64,000 nt of DNA from Daucus carota subsp. sativus (GCF_001625215.2 NC_030381.2:37756689-37820688), one strand, 5' to 3'; numbered from the stretch's first letter, positions 12,310-24,368 are shown. Notes: a model not told the origin generated them from the sequence alone. A program made the numbers and translations.

Positions 12310-13085
12310 AGCTAGTAATGAATAATGACATTAATGTAGCGATGAAATATTTGTAAAATTGTAACTAGTAATGAGTAAAATTGGAGCTAGTAGTGAGTAA
12401 TCACAGTAATATAGAGATGAGATATTCGTAAAATTGTAACTAGTAATGAGTAAAATTGTAGCTAGTAGGGAGTAGTGGCGGTGCCACACTGGGGCCTGGG
12501 GGGACACGTGCCCCCACAGGTTTCCCTTTGTGGGCCCCACATATTAGTAATACTCGTATGTTTTGTCATTTGTGTCCCGGATAAATTATTAAATCTCTTC
12601 ATGAAATCATCTCAACTTCAGTCTATTTCAGTTCTAGCAGTAGTTTGAGCATGGTCATGCTTCTCTAGGATTTGTATGTTTAAATCAGTTGTGGTAGTAG
12701 GTTGGTTTTTAAATAAGATTTGAAGGCTAGGATGTTTAGCCAGGTCTGTTTGTTCCAGTTTGTAGTAGTTGCTGTTCGGATTTGTAAAACTAATTAAGTA
12801 ACATATTTTGAGAATAATCGAAAAATTAAAAGTGCCCCCCTTGAATATTTTGTCTGGCTCCGCCACTGGTAGGGAGTAATGACAGTAATATAGAGATGAA
12901 ACATTCGTAGAATTGTAAACTAGTTATGAGTAAAATTGTAGCTAGTAGTGACTAGTGAGTAATTACAGTAATATAGAGATGAAATATTCATAAAATTGTA
13001 AACTAGTTATGACTTATGAGTAAAATTGTAGCTAGTAGGGAGTAATGACAGTAATAAAGGGATGAAAATCCGTAAAATTGTAGTA
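12310..13085. repeat. minisatellite of about 80-90 bp units in the BUD32 leader intron
   Basis: A unit made of the pieces gtaatatagagatgaaatat, tcgtaaaattgtaactagta and tgagtaaaattgtagctagt recurs about five times with small changes. A 396-bp hAT-type element interrupts the array after the second unit, so the array predates that insertion. Confidence 0.75.
12473..12868. mobile_element. non-autonomous hAT element, TSD GTAGGGAG
   Basis: Terminal repeats are (T/C)AGTGGCGGnGCCA at both ends in inverted orientation. The element is flanked by identical 8-bp copies GTAGGGAG at 12465-12472 and 12869-12876, the hAT signature. It is about 396 bp, with no transposase, inside the minisatellite of the BUD32 leader intron. 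Confidence 0.85.
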
Positions 13086-13373
13086 GTGGGAAGGGAGGTA
13101 ATGTTGAGTTGATCTGATAGGTACACATGCTTATAAACATAGATATATTCTCTGTGTGTAAAGCTCACTTGAAGGCATTTTATCTTGTAAGGGATATCAA
13201 TAGGGAGAGTTTTTAGTATCTGTATAAGCATGCTACATAAGCTGCATTATATTTGTGATATTAAATCACAAGTATTGTTACGTGTACATGGAGCTTTGAG
13301 TCATTTTAATTTTTTTGGCGATGATGCAGTTTGGTCGTATGATCAGATCAATTTTGTTAGCAGGGAAAATTAT

Positions 13374-16214
13374 ATGGAGATCATGACCGATATAAACGAA
13401 GACTCCCTAATTCTGGTGAAGCAAGGAGCTGAAGCTGTAAGTTAGACTCGAACTATTGACTTTCTCTGTTTTGTTTTAGTTGCTACCTATGTGGAAGTAT
13501 GTCTCTTTTCTCTTGTATAAGCCTTATTAATTAGGCACTAGGAAGCACGAGTGCGGGTGCGGGAGTGCGGGTGCGCGGTACGGGGATACGGGAATTCGTC
13601 AAATTCCAAAATATGGGGATACGGATACGGGGGGATACGGCAAATATTAAAATAATAAAAATATTATTTATATATATATAAATAATACATAAGATGCATT
13701 TAAGTAGAACAAAATAGTGGAATAACTAAATTAATCATCCTTAAGTCTTGATAACTAAAACACATAAATAACTAGTGCAATTTAAGTGATTCAATCGAGC
13801 ATAATCATGGCTTCCATCTCCGGCTCGTCAAGAGAAAGACTAGCAATCTCGAGCTCTTCGGCACCATCAAGTGGATCAAAACGATCACCTCCTATATCCC
13901 ACAACTTGGTCTCTCCCTTAATGTATTGATCACTCTTTCTAGAAAGGAGCCGGAGATTGGTGTGGACATGAACTTGTAGTTGTAGCCGAGTTTGACATGA
14001 ACTCCATTACTGAATAAGATTACAAGCAATTAATATTAATACAACCAACCGAATCAAATCAAGCCGTATAACAGTTCCTAAATTATTGCAATTTACCATT
14101 TATAACCAACCAAATCAAATCTTCCATATATAACAAACCAAATCTTTTAAAATTCAAAAATCAAAACGTATCAGAGATATATACTAATACCAGTATACCA
14201 CATAACCCCAAATCACCAATTAATCAATCATACCATACCAGAGATATAAATATACACACACACGAGCAATTATATATACATACACACGAGTAGATATACA
14301 AAAACACACTTACCAAACGAAATAGTTGAGCTGGAGATCTTGATTTGATTGAAGATTGATGATTGAAGTTGAGCTGGAGTCGATTTGATTGAAGATCGAT
14401 GATTGAAGTATCGCTGGAGTCGCCGCCTCTGTTCTCTCTCGTACAAAAACCTAATTTTGACCCAGACCCGTCTTTTCTTTTCATTTGACCAGGTTATTTT
14501 AAGTTTTTATTTTTAAAAAAAAGTTGTTCAAAATTACAAATCGTGCCATTCCCGCACCCCCATTCCCGCACCCCCGCGTATCCCCCTCGCTGCCTCCACC
14601 GATACGCCACGTGGCGTATCCCGCCGCACTCCGCCGCACCCCCGCACCCCCGCGTGTCCCATTCGCAGTTCTTCTCCTCTTTGGAGTATCCCTGCTTTCT
14701 AGATTAGGCATTATCTAGTATTAAAAAAACGACAAATAGTGTACTTCCAACTACAAAGCCATACATGATCATTTGACTTATAAATTTTAACATAAAGTTC
14801 TCTTATTACTTCCCAGAGAGTTTTTGAGTCGCAATTTGTTGGGCGGAGATCCATTGTGAAAGAACGGTTTTCAAAGAAGTATAGGCATCCAACTCTTGAT
14901 TCCAAGCTGACACAGAAACGATTGAATGCGGTTAGTTAAATAAATCAGTTTTACACTAGCAATCTTTTCTGATGTAACTAATAGTTTAGTTGCTTTCTAT
15001 GCTTTAATTGATCAGGAGGCTAGGTGCATAGCAAAAGCTAGGCGACTTGGAGTTCCTACTCCTGTTCTTTATGCAGTGGACCCTGTTTTGAAAACCTTGA
15101 CATTTGAATATGTGGAGGGTCCCTCTGTTAAAGATGTCTTTCTCGAATTTGGGATACATGGCGTCATTGAAGAGAAAATGGATGATATAGCAATGCAGAT
15201 TGGTCATGCCATTGGAAAGCTTCATGATGGTGGCCTTGCTCATGGTGATTTGACCACATCAAACATGTTAATCCGTAGTAGTACCAATCAACTGGTGGGT
15301 CCTTTATGTGCAATTGCATTCTGTCAAATTCTTTTAGTTATCTGTATTTTCATGTCATTTTTCGTTCTTAAGAATGGGGTAGAGTGGGAATAGGATGACT
15401 TCGGTTAAAGGGCAGGTGTTTGTTTAGGTTGGCTTATCCCCTTGATTGTTTGCTGCTGATTTTCTTGTCTGTTCTAGAGGCGAGTTTCTTATATATTAAA
15501 GCTAGTTTGTAGTCTTTATTCAGGTTCTTATTGACTTTGGTCTGAGCTTTACGTCAGCACTTCCTGAAGATAGAGCCGTAGATCTGTATGTACTTGAGCG
15601 AGCATTGCTATCAATGCATTCTTCATGTGGAAATGTGGTAAGCCTGCTCTCAACTTTGCTGAATTCAATGAAGAAAAGGAGTTCAAAAAACAGCAAGTTG
15701 ACTGATGTTTTGTTATCTAAACTTCAAGTGAATCCATCTTTATACTTCAATGTGACCGGTTAGAGTTTAAATTGGAAGTTCTCTTTTATAATTTTAAATT
15801 GAAGCATGGATCTGTTGAGTATAAAATAGGTAAAACAATAGTGTTCATCATAAAGCCTAAATTGTTAAGATTATGATATGCTGAAATTGGTATTCATCTG
15901 AATGCACACTTTTGTGAAGAAATATTGCCTCTTTTTTACAGCAGTTGTGCAATGACATTTAAACAGGAGAATATGTTAATGATCTTATTGTGGTCTTTAC
16001 ATTTGATTAGATGGAGAAAATACTCGCTGCGTATAGGAAATCATCAAGGCAATGGTGCTCAACATTAAATAAGCTTGGTGAAGGTATTGTCTTCAGACCT
16101 TAAGGTTATTTTCAAGTTTGATTATATATCATGTATTGTTTAAATCCACATTGTATAACCGAATTCTTGTTTTCAGTGAGACAAAGGGGTAGGAAGAGAA
16201 CGATGATTGGTTAA
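13374..16214 (+). CDS. BUD32: BUD32/PRPK atypical kinase of the KEOPS complex (6 coding exons)
   Basis: The small ATPase/kinase of the KEOPS (EKC) complex, which supports N6-threonylcarbamoyladenosine formation on ANN-decoding tRNAs and has been tied to telomere and growth control. Exons: 13374-13436, 14817-14930, 15016-15294, 15524-15637, 16011-16083, 16177-16214; all phases agree and give 226 residues, the family size. GAEARVFE (about 18-25) stands in place of a normal glycine-rich loop, IVKERFSKKYRHP follows, then HGDLTTSN (135-142) as the catalytic loop and LIDFGLS (154-160) as the metal-binding motif. The C-terminus RQRGRKRTMIG is the basic tail typical of the family. The start is the first ATG after the splice acceptor at 13363; a second Met lies at codon 4. 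Intron 1 is swollen by a 1.2-kb hAT element. No lesions are seen. Confidence 0.94.
13538..14702. mobile_element. deletion-derivative hAT transposon, TSD ATTAGGCA
   Basis: The left end CTAGGAAGCACGAGTGCGGG and the complement of the right end (CTAGAAAGCAGGGATACTCC) form an imperfect terminal repeat. Identical 8-bp copies of ATTAGGCA flank it at 13530-13537 and 14703-14710. Both subterminal zones are GC-rich arrays of gcgggtgcgg/ccgcaccc motifs, which may be transposase-binding repeats. The body is 1,165 bp and keeps a piece of transposase on the minus strand. It lies in intron 1 of BUD32. Confidence 0.9.
13791..13969 (-). pseudogene. hAT transposase C-terminal fragment
   Basis: The minus-strand frame reads VHTNLRLLSRKSDQYIKG, then ETKLWDIGGDRFDPLDG, and ends ...EMEAMIMLD before a stop at 13791-13793. 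This resembles the C-terminal end of plant hAT transposases just after the dimerisation region. No upstream transposase (BED finger, catalytic core) remains, so it cannot be functional. It confirms the hAT assignment of the surrounding element. Confidence 0.7.
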
Positions 16215-16502
16215 GGGATTGCTTTGTTAATCACCTCGGCATTATGTACTGGCTACTGCAAGCTGACAGAATGTTATTCTTATTTACAGTTAAATTTCTT
16301 GTAGCTCTCTTTATGTATACTTATCTATTGACCTCGATTCTCCATTTTTTTTAAACGCGGGGACTTGGTAGCATCCTTCTTGGAATCAACTATGCATTTG
16401 TATACTCAAACTTTCTTCATAAGTGGATGTATGTTAGAAATGTTCCTTTGTGTTCTGAAATCTGAATCATCATTGTAGAACCTTGTTGCAGTTGGTTTAT
16501 TC

Positions 16503-16989
16503 TAGGGATGGCAATCGGGTCGGATCGGGTCGGGTTTCATGAAATCCATATCCAATCCGTTATATTTCGGATCGGATCGGGTTCGGGTTTGGATATTAAA
16601 ATGTAAAATCCAAATCCAATCCGTCGGGTTTTTTCGGGTTTCGGATCGGATTCGGGTTTCAACCGGATATCTTTAAAAAAAATTAAAAATTATAAACCTG
16701 TCTGAACTATGATAATTAAGTATTTTTTTTTCAAAATTAAGATTATTGGATTGGATTCTATTGGTTTAAATTAGAATAATATAAACTTAAACCATATTAA
16801 TTTTCATTATTACCAATATACAATATATTTTATACAATATATTATTAATGAAGTATTTGTCTTAAATAGAAACCCTTATTCCTTTAACCTAGTCTATTGA
16901 TATTGAGAGTATTATATTACATTCATCCAAATAATTAAAAATAAATATGTTATATATACAGACACAGACACACATTCATATTAAATTAT

Positions 16990-17050
<61 letters not shown>

Positions 17051-17276
17051 CGGGTTTTTTTCGGGTTTCGGGTTCGGATCGGGTTCGGATAGGATTTCGG
17101 GTTTCGGATCGGGTTTCGGATCGGTAGAGGTCATATCCATATCCAAATCCAAAAAATTTCGGGTACAAAAATCAAATCCATATCCAAATCCAAATCCAAA
17201 AATTCGGGTTCGGTATATCCAAAAATTCGGGTTTCGGATCGGGTATCCGTCGGATCGGATTATTTTGCCATCCCTA
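16503..17276. mobile_element. hAT-like element with TAGGGATGGCAA ends, TSD GTTTATTC
   Basis: The 12-bp terminal inverted repeat TAGGGATGGCAA/TTGCCATCCCTA is flanked by identical 8-bp GTTTATTC copies at 16495-16502 and 17277-17284. Subterminal DNA is a lattice of tcggatcgggt/tcgggtttcgg repeats in both arms, and the centre holds a long TA microsatellite. It is 774 bp and noncoding, just downstream of the BUD32 stop, perhaps in its 3' flank. Confidence 0.88.
16995..17046. repeat. (TA)n microsatellite
   Basis: About 50 bp of uninterrupted TA inside the hAT-like element at 16503-17276; likely length-polymorphic and able to extrude cruciforms. Confidence 0.95.
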
Positions 17277-17965
17277 GTTTATTCAGTATAAAATAAGTAC
17301 TTTAATTTTAATATTTGGGAATTTTAGTTGTTTTTTTTTTTGCTTCTAATCTTGTATATGCAACGAAACTACAGAACGTGATGCAAAATGTTTGAACGAA
17401 TATTATTCTCAGGAGCCTCGGTTCATCCAGATACATGAAGCAAACTGTTGAATATTATCAATTGAAATAAACAAAGCAGCTCTATGTTTCTGCAAAAAAG
17501 ATGTTTTATGACTTGTTTCATCATTGAGATTGTGCCAAATCATTACCCTATACGTGAATGTTCCGACTTTTTTTATGCCGGATATTCTTGATCCTAAATT
17601 TTTGTTTGTTTTAGAATTTCTCTTATCCGAAAACTTTTCCCCCCGTCGGTCGGATATATATTATAAACATTCTATAGAATTTTTGTTTTTACAAAATAAA
17701 ATTTCAATAGGTCATTCTTATATCATTCTCGAGATTTAACTCTCTCGATTATGTTATAAATCGGATTTTCAGATTCATATATGTTCATTGTGTTATAATC
17801 TGAATCAAATTCACGTGTTATGAATCGAATTGAATTCGTGTTGTGTTAGTGTCGATTATTATTCCTCATAATTATCTTCTTCCGCTCAATAACTCTCTGA
17901 ATTTTTGAATAATTCTCACAACCCCCAGTAATCTCCCGCCAAATTGTTTGCCTCTGATCATCCCC

Positions 17966-18457
17966 ATGGAAACCACCCTGATCAACACCCATGTGAAGCT
18001 CCTAGCCTCCGACTTCAACGCCCTCACTCCCCTCCCATCCGACCCCTCCCTCTTCTCTCGCTCCGCCACTCCCTCCCCTCTCTCGCGGGCCGAAACAGTG
18101 GGCACAATCACCTCCCGGGACCTCAAGCCCGGCAAATTTCTCCGCTTCACTATTGACGACGGCACTGGCTGCATTCCCTGCATTCTCTGGCTCAATCACT
18201 CCAATTCCCCCTATTTTACGCGTCGTAGCCCCACAGATGTTCGACAGATTGCTCAGCTGGCCGCTTCTTTGGCTTCTCTAGTCCAGGTTGGAGTTGTTGC
18301 CCGTGTCCGTGGAAGGATTAGTGGTTATCGAGGGGTTGTTCAGATCACGGTTGCTGATGTTGGTGTCGAGAGGGATCCTAATGCGGAGATTTTGCATTGG
18401 TTGCAGTGTGTTAAGTTAGCGTGGAAATGCTACAATGTTTCGCCTTGTTCTAGGTAA
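17966..18457 (+). CDS. STN1: STN1, OB-fold subunit of the telomeric CST complex (single exon)
   Basis: Partner of CTC1 and TEN1 in the CST complex, which protects chromosome ends and helps C-strand fill-in. The single open frame encodes 163 residues, close to the roughly 160 of plant STN1, which lacks the C-terminal winged helices of the yeast and animal forms. The N-terminus ETTLINTHVKLLASDF, the OB-fold core KFLRFTIDDGTGCIPCILWL (about 62-81), ARVRGRISGYRGVVQITV (about 116-133) and the ending RDPNAEILHWLQCVKLAWKCY are the conserved blocks. The ATG at 17966 is used because it starts the conserved N-terminus; the longer frame upstream has no ATG. The 5' half is GC- and C-rich (many CCC/CTC codons), unlike its AT-rich flanks, which is normal for intronless plant exons. 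Confidence 0.92.
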   Translation: METTLINTHVKLLASDFNALTPLPSDPSLFSRSATPSPLSRAETVGTITSRDLKPGKFLRFTIDDGTGCIPCILWLNHSNSPYFTRRSPTDVRQIAQLAASLASLVQVGVVARVRGRISGYRGVVQITVADVGVERDPNAEILHWLQCVKLAWKCYNVSPCSR

Positions 18458-20508
18458 ATTGCGTATTGTTTTTTATGAATCAAGTAAAGATTGATATTTG
18501 CATATGAACGAGAAATTGGAATAGTTTATTGTATTGCAGCCGGTGATTTGTAGTACTGTGACATACGATCAGTAAATTAATGGAATTGGTATTGGATAAT
18601 ATTTAGATTGTGAATTGTCTAATAATTGGCGACAATTTATGGCACTTAAATTTGGATGTGTATTACTAAGGCTTGAGTTGACCATTGTAGCATTGTTGAT
18701 TATTTAAGATGGTGTGGTGGGGCTGTATCGAGGGATTGCACACACAAAAGAGAACACGAGAAAAATGCACAATTTGAGAAAGTTATGGCATAGCTGCCAT
18801 GAATGATTGAATATGATGAGCTACCTAATTGGTTATGTTAATGTCAAAGTATAGTTTGTTAGATACTGATAATTTTTCTGAGTGGTTAAGTTAAGACTTG
18901 GTCACAAACAAGACTAGTATAGATACTTGTAATCTTTCTTCTTTTCCAGTGAAAGAATGACAAACAATTCTCATTGGATTTAATAGTTAATCTTGTGAAC
19001 TCAACAGTAGCTGTTTTAAATACTTTTATTGCTCTAAGTAGATGATCCAGAGAACATTGAGATAAACAAGGACCTAATATGTTGAATATGGTATGCACCT
19101 TGAAAAAAGAATAGGCAATTTTTTTATAATTTACATATTTAACTGAACAAGTCGGAAAGAGAGGTAATACCAGTATATAATGGAATTGAAGCTGTTGTGA
19201 AACGACAGAGCTGTGTAGGTTGTGGGAACAAGGAGGCAAGGAGCTGCTCTTTATGTCTTTGCTAAAGACCATGGTAGCCTGAGAAAATAGGTGAGTTATT
19301 TCGACAGAAGGGGGCAACATTACTTTAATGTGTAGCCTGAGAAAAACAGTTTCTGCATTTTAAGTAATATTGGTCGAGTTTTAACCATAATAGGAATATT
19401 GATTTATCATACAAGTTTGTGTTGGCCATGTATCCTTGTGTTCTGTATCTTTCAGGACTGTGTAAAATCCATACTGTAGCCACTAGCCAGTTCTAATTCA
19501 TAGAATATCGACAACCGACAATGGGATATGTGGTAAAGGTCTGTCCAGAAACACAAACAGTTTATCTAACGAACCCTGGAAAATGTTGTGGAACTGAATG
19601 TTCCTAGTACTGGACATCAGGTAAGTCATGTAGCTAAATCTATATTATTAGCACTGAACATTAAAATTGATAAGTTTGATCCATAGTTATTATAAAGCCA
19701 TGGCCTAGGTCGAGCTTAAATCTCTTGTAGTGGTAAAGTTGTGTTTCTAGTTAAATATTGTGAGGTAGTTAGAATATTGTTGCTGCATTGGGCTTATATT
19801 AATGGATCATTGATGTATATATGTCTACCTTTTTCACTAGCTCATGAGTGGTTGGACACTATTCTGGTTCATTCGAAATCAACTGAATTTGCAGCACCGG
19901 ATGCTGACAAATGAGGCACATAATCTGGCTGCATATTGCCTCGAGTTAATCAATACAATAACATTTACCGTGTACATTCTACCATTCTGGTATCCGTAAA
20001 AATTCTCAGTTTGTTTTTGCAATTATAAGTATCATGGAATCATGGAGCATTATTCTTGTGTGCTTCATTTGTTACCCTTAGTTTGGATGTGGTGCCTTCT
20101 TTGCTATGAATCATACAGGTGATGATGCAATCACTTCCACACAAGAACCTGACCATAATCAATAAGCACACATATGAGTTACATGTGCTGCCTAGTACTG
20201 ACTAGAGTAGTATTTTACTAATGTACTTGTCTGTGTTTACTGAGATCTGCATGACATGTATCTTGGACATATTTACCTCTAAAGCTTATGGCAAGAACTT
20301 TTTTCCTTTCTAGAAACAAAAGGAATACTATATTATACAAGTCCGTGGGTGGACTTTTTATTACTGGTGGGTAAACAACATAGTTCAATTGTTTCACTAG
20401 TTTGCCCTTCAGACTCTCTGCTGTACCAGGTACATAGTTAGCCTATCCCACTATTACTATTTCCTTCCTATATTTCTAGTATATCTTTTCTTTTTCCTGT
20501 ATTGACAC
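18458..20508. other. intergenic, no gene seen
   Basis: AT-rich DNA downstream of STN1. Open frames here (for example 18886-19320 minus) show no recognisable motif, splice support or coding texture. The first few hundred bases probably hold the STN1 3'UTR. Confidence 0.5.
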
Positions 20509-20628
20509 CATTGTACTAAAAGTCGGTGATTAATCACGATTAATATCTGTCTCGTAGATCGCCGAACTGATTAAATCTTGTCCTGTGTCTTCGCCAATTA
20601 AGTCTGATTACCGTTTTTTACAACACTA
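20509..20628. mobile_element. short hAT-type MITE relic related to the element at 53670
   Basis: The left end cattgtactaaaagtcggtg and the right end ccgttttttacaacacta match the termini of the intact element at 53670-54297 (CAGTGTTCTAAAAGTCGGCG ... CGCTTTTTACAACACTG). The remaining 120 bp keep gattaatcacgattaat motifs of that family. It is an internally deleted, decayed copy without a visible target duplication. Confidence 0.65.
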
Positions 20629-23600
20629 ATCGATAGAAATCTTCTAGAATACTAAAAATAGGGCGCCTACAGAGACAAACTATTTACTTCCGGTAAGGTC
20701 TCCTTACATTTCATCTCGATTATTACTGCAAGTGGGTGATCTGGATTGGAAGATACTTGTGGTAGATCGGAGAAAAAACTAAATAGTGACAGAAGAGTAG
20801 CAAAATAAATGAGAAGGGGAGAGTTATTAATGAGATGATGGGGAAACGTGCATGGGAAGTGATATGAGGAGCAGAGACTGAGTTACAGAAAAATGTAAGA
20901 GGGCAAGAAAGAAAGACATTGATATGATCTTTGCCACTGTCAACCATCTTAAATTGCAATGAACCTCAGAAATTAAATATAGGGTTTTATGGTAAATTTT
21001 GCAACCCCCGTGAAAAAGCTTCCCATCAATGTAATCAAGGTCTATTCATCTATTTATTCATTGCTTGCTTCTTACTTGTATCTCTGTTTCCTTTTACCAA
21101 GTAAAATTATTTGTATTTAATTTATATATACACCAAAATAGATAGCAGATTAATAATGGCCCAAAAAGAGAGATAAATCTCTATCAAGTGCTGGATATTT
21201 TTAAAATAATTAAATTTAATTTTGGTCCATACTCAATATTCATGATTCTAGGTGTCAGACACATTCATAAACCATGTCTGTATGCTGGAGACATGTAATG
21301 GTCAAAATCTGGGGGTTTGGTTGTGTTTTAAATTTGTGATGAGAAATAAAGGTTGATTTAAAGACAATAAAGCCCAGAAAATGCCCCTAAAAATGGGTGT
21401 GAAATCTATGACAAGGAAGTTAAAAGAAGAGAGGGCTCAGGGAGATGGAGCACTGAAAAGCAAAAAAAAGAAACCCTATTACCTCCATCAGAAGGTACTT
21501 ATAACTCAAAGTACAAGTCAATCTCTCCTTTGACTGCCTTGTGCCTCACTATTGCGCTCATCGCTAATCCAAACATCAACAGATGAGTTTGAGATTCTGA
21601 TTCTCGTTAATCGGGCTCTTTAATCATGAATGAAACGCCCCGAGTGTTTCGGGAATCTCATTTTTAATCTATATGATCATGTGAAGGAGGTGCTTTGCAT
21701 GAAAGTGTAATATTTATGTCATTGTAATTTGTAGTTCTCCTAGTCCTACCGAACTATTTTGGATAAGATAAGTTGCAAGACCCACATCTTTATGTATAAT
21801 ATTTATTCCCTTTTCATTTCAATAATTTCTTAGTCTGCAAGTTTATCCCCTTTTTAACTCACATTCAAAGACCATAAAGAATGTTATAGCTGTAAACTTG
21901 AAGGCTTCCAAAGTTAAATGCTCCATTTTCATCTTCCTCAACAACACGCCCCACGTGGACGTGATCCGATATTATTCTAACCAACCATATCTACATATTT
22001 TAAATTAAATTTGTGCATCTTTTGCTCAGATTATACTCATGTGGATAACGTAGCATTCAACCTGTGCTGTAAACTGGGATATCGTAATATATTTCTCGGC
22101 GAATCGAACCGACGGAATGCTCTATGAAGAGTGGGGTTGAAGTTTCAATAGAGAACTATTATTCCGGAGTCTCAAAGAAGTGCACTTAGTGCAAATTATG
22201 TTTCCGAACTCGAAATCCTAGTTTTTGGGTTGAAGTGTGGAACAGTTAATGCCTTCGTGTCCACCGTCCATGTTGTATTGTAAAAATATTGGGAGTGATG
22301 GAGAGTCGAACCTAAGACCTCCGTCAAACTTGAGCTCTGATATCATTCTCAATTCATCTAAAATTTTAAAAGTATATTTTTATGAATATATAATGTTCGA
22401 GAAACATATTGTTGGCCGGGATACCTGGTTCAAAACCATGATCTAAGAAGACGGTGATAACAATGTCACATGTTGTATCCCAGTGCTTTACAGCTTACAG
22501 TATCCATGTTATAATAAAGAACATGATACAATTTACAAATATGAACTAAAAATGCACGACTTGATCTCTCGCAGAAGTAAGATCTAACAACAATTTTTTA
22601 ATTCCAAAAAATATGTTGGTAAATGATTCCTAAGACCATAAAATATGGCAAGACTCTGGCTTGGGGGAATGCAACACGGTCTCCCACATGTGGCATGTGT
22701 GCTTGAACACTAGTGATGCCATAATCCAAGAACCCCTGCTTTCTTCTGGACACGCATAATTTTACAAGCAACCACGTTTCATGGCTCCAAATTTTGTGAT
22801 ATTGGTTGCGGGTCGGGTCGGGTCGAATCCTGATACCTGGTTGCAGTTGCAGGTTGCAAGATCACTCCTCGGCAAGTGAGACCAAAGGAACAAAATATGG
22901 TATGGTGCTTGTAAGGTACAATGTAGTTACATAATATCATTCTACGAAAACAGTCTCTTTACTTCGAGTTAGAAATTAAATTTTGCGGATATTTTATCAA
23001 TTTTGAGCATGATACAAATACATCAGTCTATTTTGATTTTTATAGCAGAACGGTTAAGACGAATAAGGCGTGCGATTACAAATTTTGTTCATTTATCAGC
23101 TCCCAAGTTTAAGCACTTACACCAAGGTCATGAATCCTTGTATAGTGAGGACCATTTATGTCTCAACTCCCATAGGCACAAGTCTAAATTTAACAAAAAG
23201 AACCTCAAATTACTAAATTTGCAGACAACTATACAAGAAATAAATGTTTTCAAGAATTGCACAAAAACCCTTCCACCCATGGACCATTGCTTTAGCCCCC
23301 ATAGACAAAAACTTGGGTTTAGCAAAATAAAAACCCTCAAAAGTTGCAAACAAGCAAACACATTGTTTGATTGCATAGTTACAAAAGGAGGTAGGCATCT
23401 CTCCTAGACCCAAAATCTACATGGAAGACTCAACCATTACTTATACAATATTATTGTATCTATGTTTTGAAACCCCCCTAAAGGTTTGGGGTAATGAAGT
23501 AGGAACATAATAGGTTAAAAATACACACCCCTTTTGGCTTTTTTTATTACCTTGTCATAAAATTTTACATGGCAGAGATAAACAAGTTTATGTTGGTTTC

Positions 23601-23790
23601 TTGGCACCAAGAATGTACAACAACAAAAGACAGTGTTGTAACTTAGTTGTTGTTTTTGTTTGTGGATTTGTATAAGTTTTGATCTTGGATATTAGAAGAA
23701 AACTGGAATATACAAAAGGTTAGTGCAATTACAGGGTTCATTTTAATTTTTTTTGGCTTTATTTGTTGATTTACCCATCTTATTCTGATG
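20629..23790. other. intergenic between STN1 and the 5-phosphatase, no gene seen
   Basis: Long AT-rich spacer. The largest frame (23003-23407 plus, 134 codons) is low-complexity in composition and lacks any recognised domain, so I do not call it. A tRNA-like/PBS-like scrap lies near 22290-22346 (listed separately). Confidence 0.5.
22286..22346 (-). repeat. tRNA-like or retroelement primer-site-like scrap
   Basis: On the minus strand the sequence holds TGATATCAGAGCTC, close to the initiator-Met primer-binding site TGGTATCAGAGC, followed by GACGGAGGTC and GGTTCGACTCTCC, which resembles a pol III B box. It could be a retroelement PBS remnant or the head of a SINE. No LTR or second box was found. 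Confidence 0.3.
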
Positions 23791-23799
23791 TATGTGGTC

Positions 23800-23890
23800 A
23801 ATGGTCTGTGTGTGTGAGAGAGAGGGGGAGGGAGAGAGATAGAGAGATGGGAAACATGGGAGAGAGGGGAGAGAGAGAGAGATTGTAATT
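23800..23890. repeat. GA/GT-rich simple sequence upstream of the 5-phosphatase
   Basis: Runs of gtgtgtgtgagagagaggggg and gagagagagagag lie within the 150 bp upstream of a TATA-like motif. GA-repeats are common in plant core promoters (GAGA-binding BBR/BPC sites), so this may be regulatory. Confidence 0.7.
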
Positions 23891-23935
23891 CTTGGTTTTT
23901 GGGTACAAAACTTTGAGCTGAGGGGAAGAGAAATA

Positions 23936-23943
23936 CTATAAAA
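23936..23943 (+). promoter_or_regulatory. possible TATA box of the 5-phosphatase gene
   Basis: CTATAAAA lies about 700 bp before the start codon, followed by a pyrimidine-rich leader typical of transcribed plant 5'UTRs. Position alone supports it; the transcription start is not known. Confidence 0.4.
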
Positions 23944-24368
23944 CTGTAAAAGATGGGAAGAAGTTGCATTACCACTTTATTCCCCCTCTAAAATATTTTG
24001 ATCATTTGCTGTTCTCTCCACATACCATTATTTTCTACTACAAAGGAAAAAAAACACAGACACACACATGACACCCCCCCTCTCTCCCTATCTATAAGCT
24101 ATACACACACATACATGTAAGTACACATGTGCACACACCTTTATGTCTACTACATTGTCCTCTTCTACAACCAGAATCTCATAGTATTACTTTCACGCAT
24201 CACTGTTGTACCCTCTCTGCTTCTTCACCCCCTTGAGCTTCTTTGTTTTCTTTCTCATTTTCTTCTTTCCTTGAGGACCCTTTCATATATCTTATACTAT
24301 ATAACAGAGAACTTGAGCTCATAATCTTTGTAGTTTTCTGGTTTGACTTGTGTTTGGAAACTTTAAGA

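Noticed and set aside
16947-17291. 114-codon frame across the TA microsatellite
   Set aside because: An artefact of TA and tcgggt repeats within a transposon.
17872-18199. Minus-strand frames opposite STN1
   Set aside because: Shadows of the GC-rich STN1 exon; the plus-strand protein carries the conserved OB-fold blocks.
18886-19320. 144-codon minus-strand frame
   Set aside because: No recognised motif and no initiation or splice context; lies in AT-rich intergenic DNA.
22286-22346. Functional tRNA gene
   Set aside because: Only a B-box-like and primer-site-like piece; no cloverleaf with anticodon arm and acceptor stem can be drawn.
23003-23407. 134-codon frame in the STN1 to 5-phosphatase spacer
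   Set aside because: No domain, splice or composition support; His/Lys/Asn-rich content follows from AT-rich DNA, and overlapping frames exist on the other strand.
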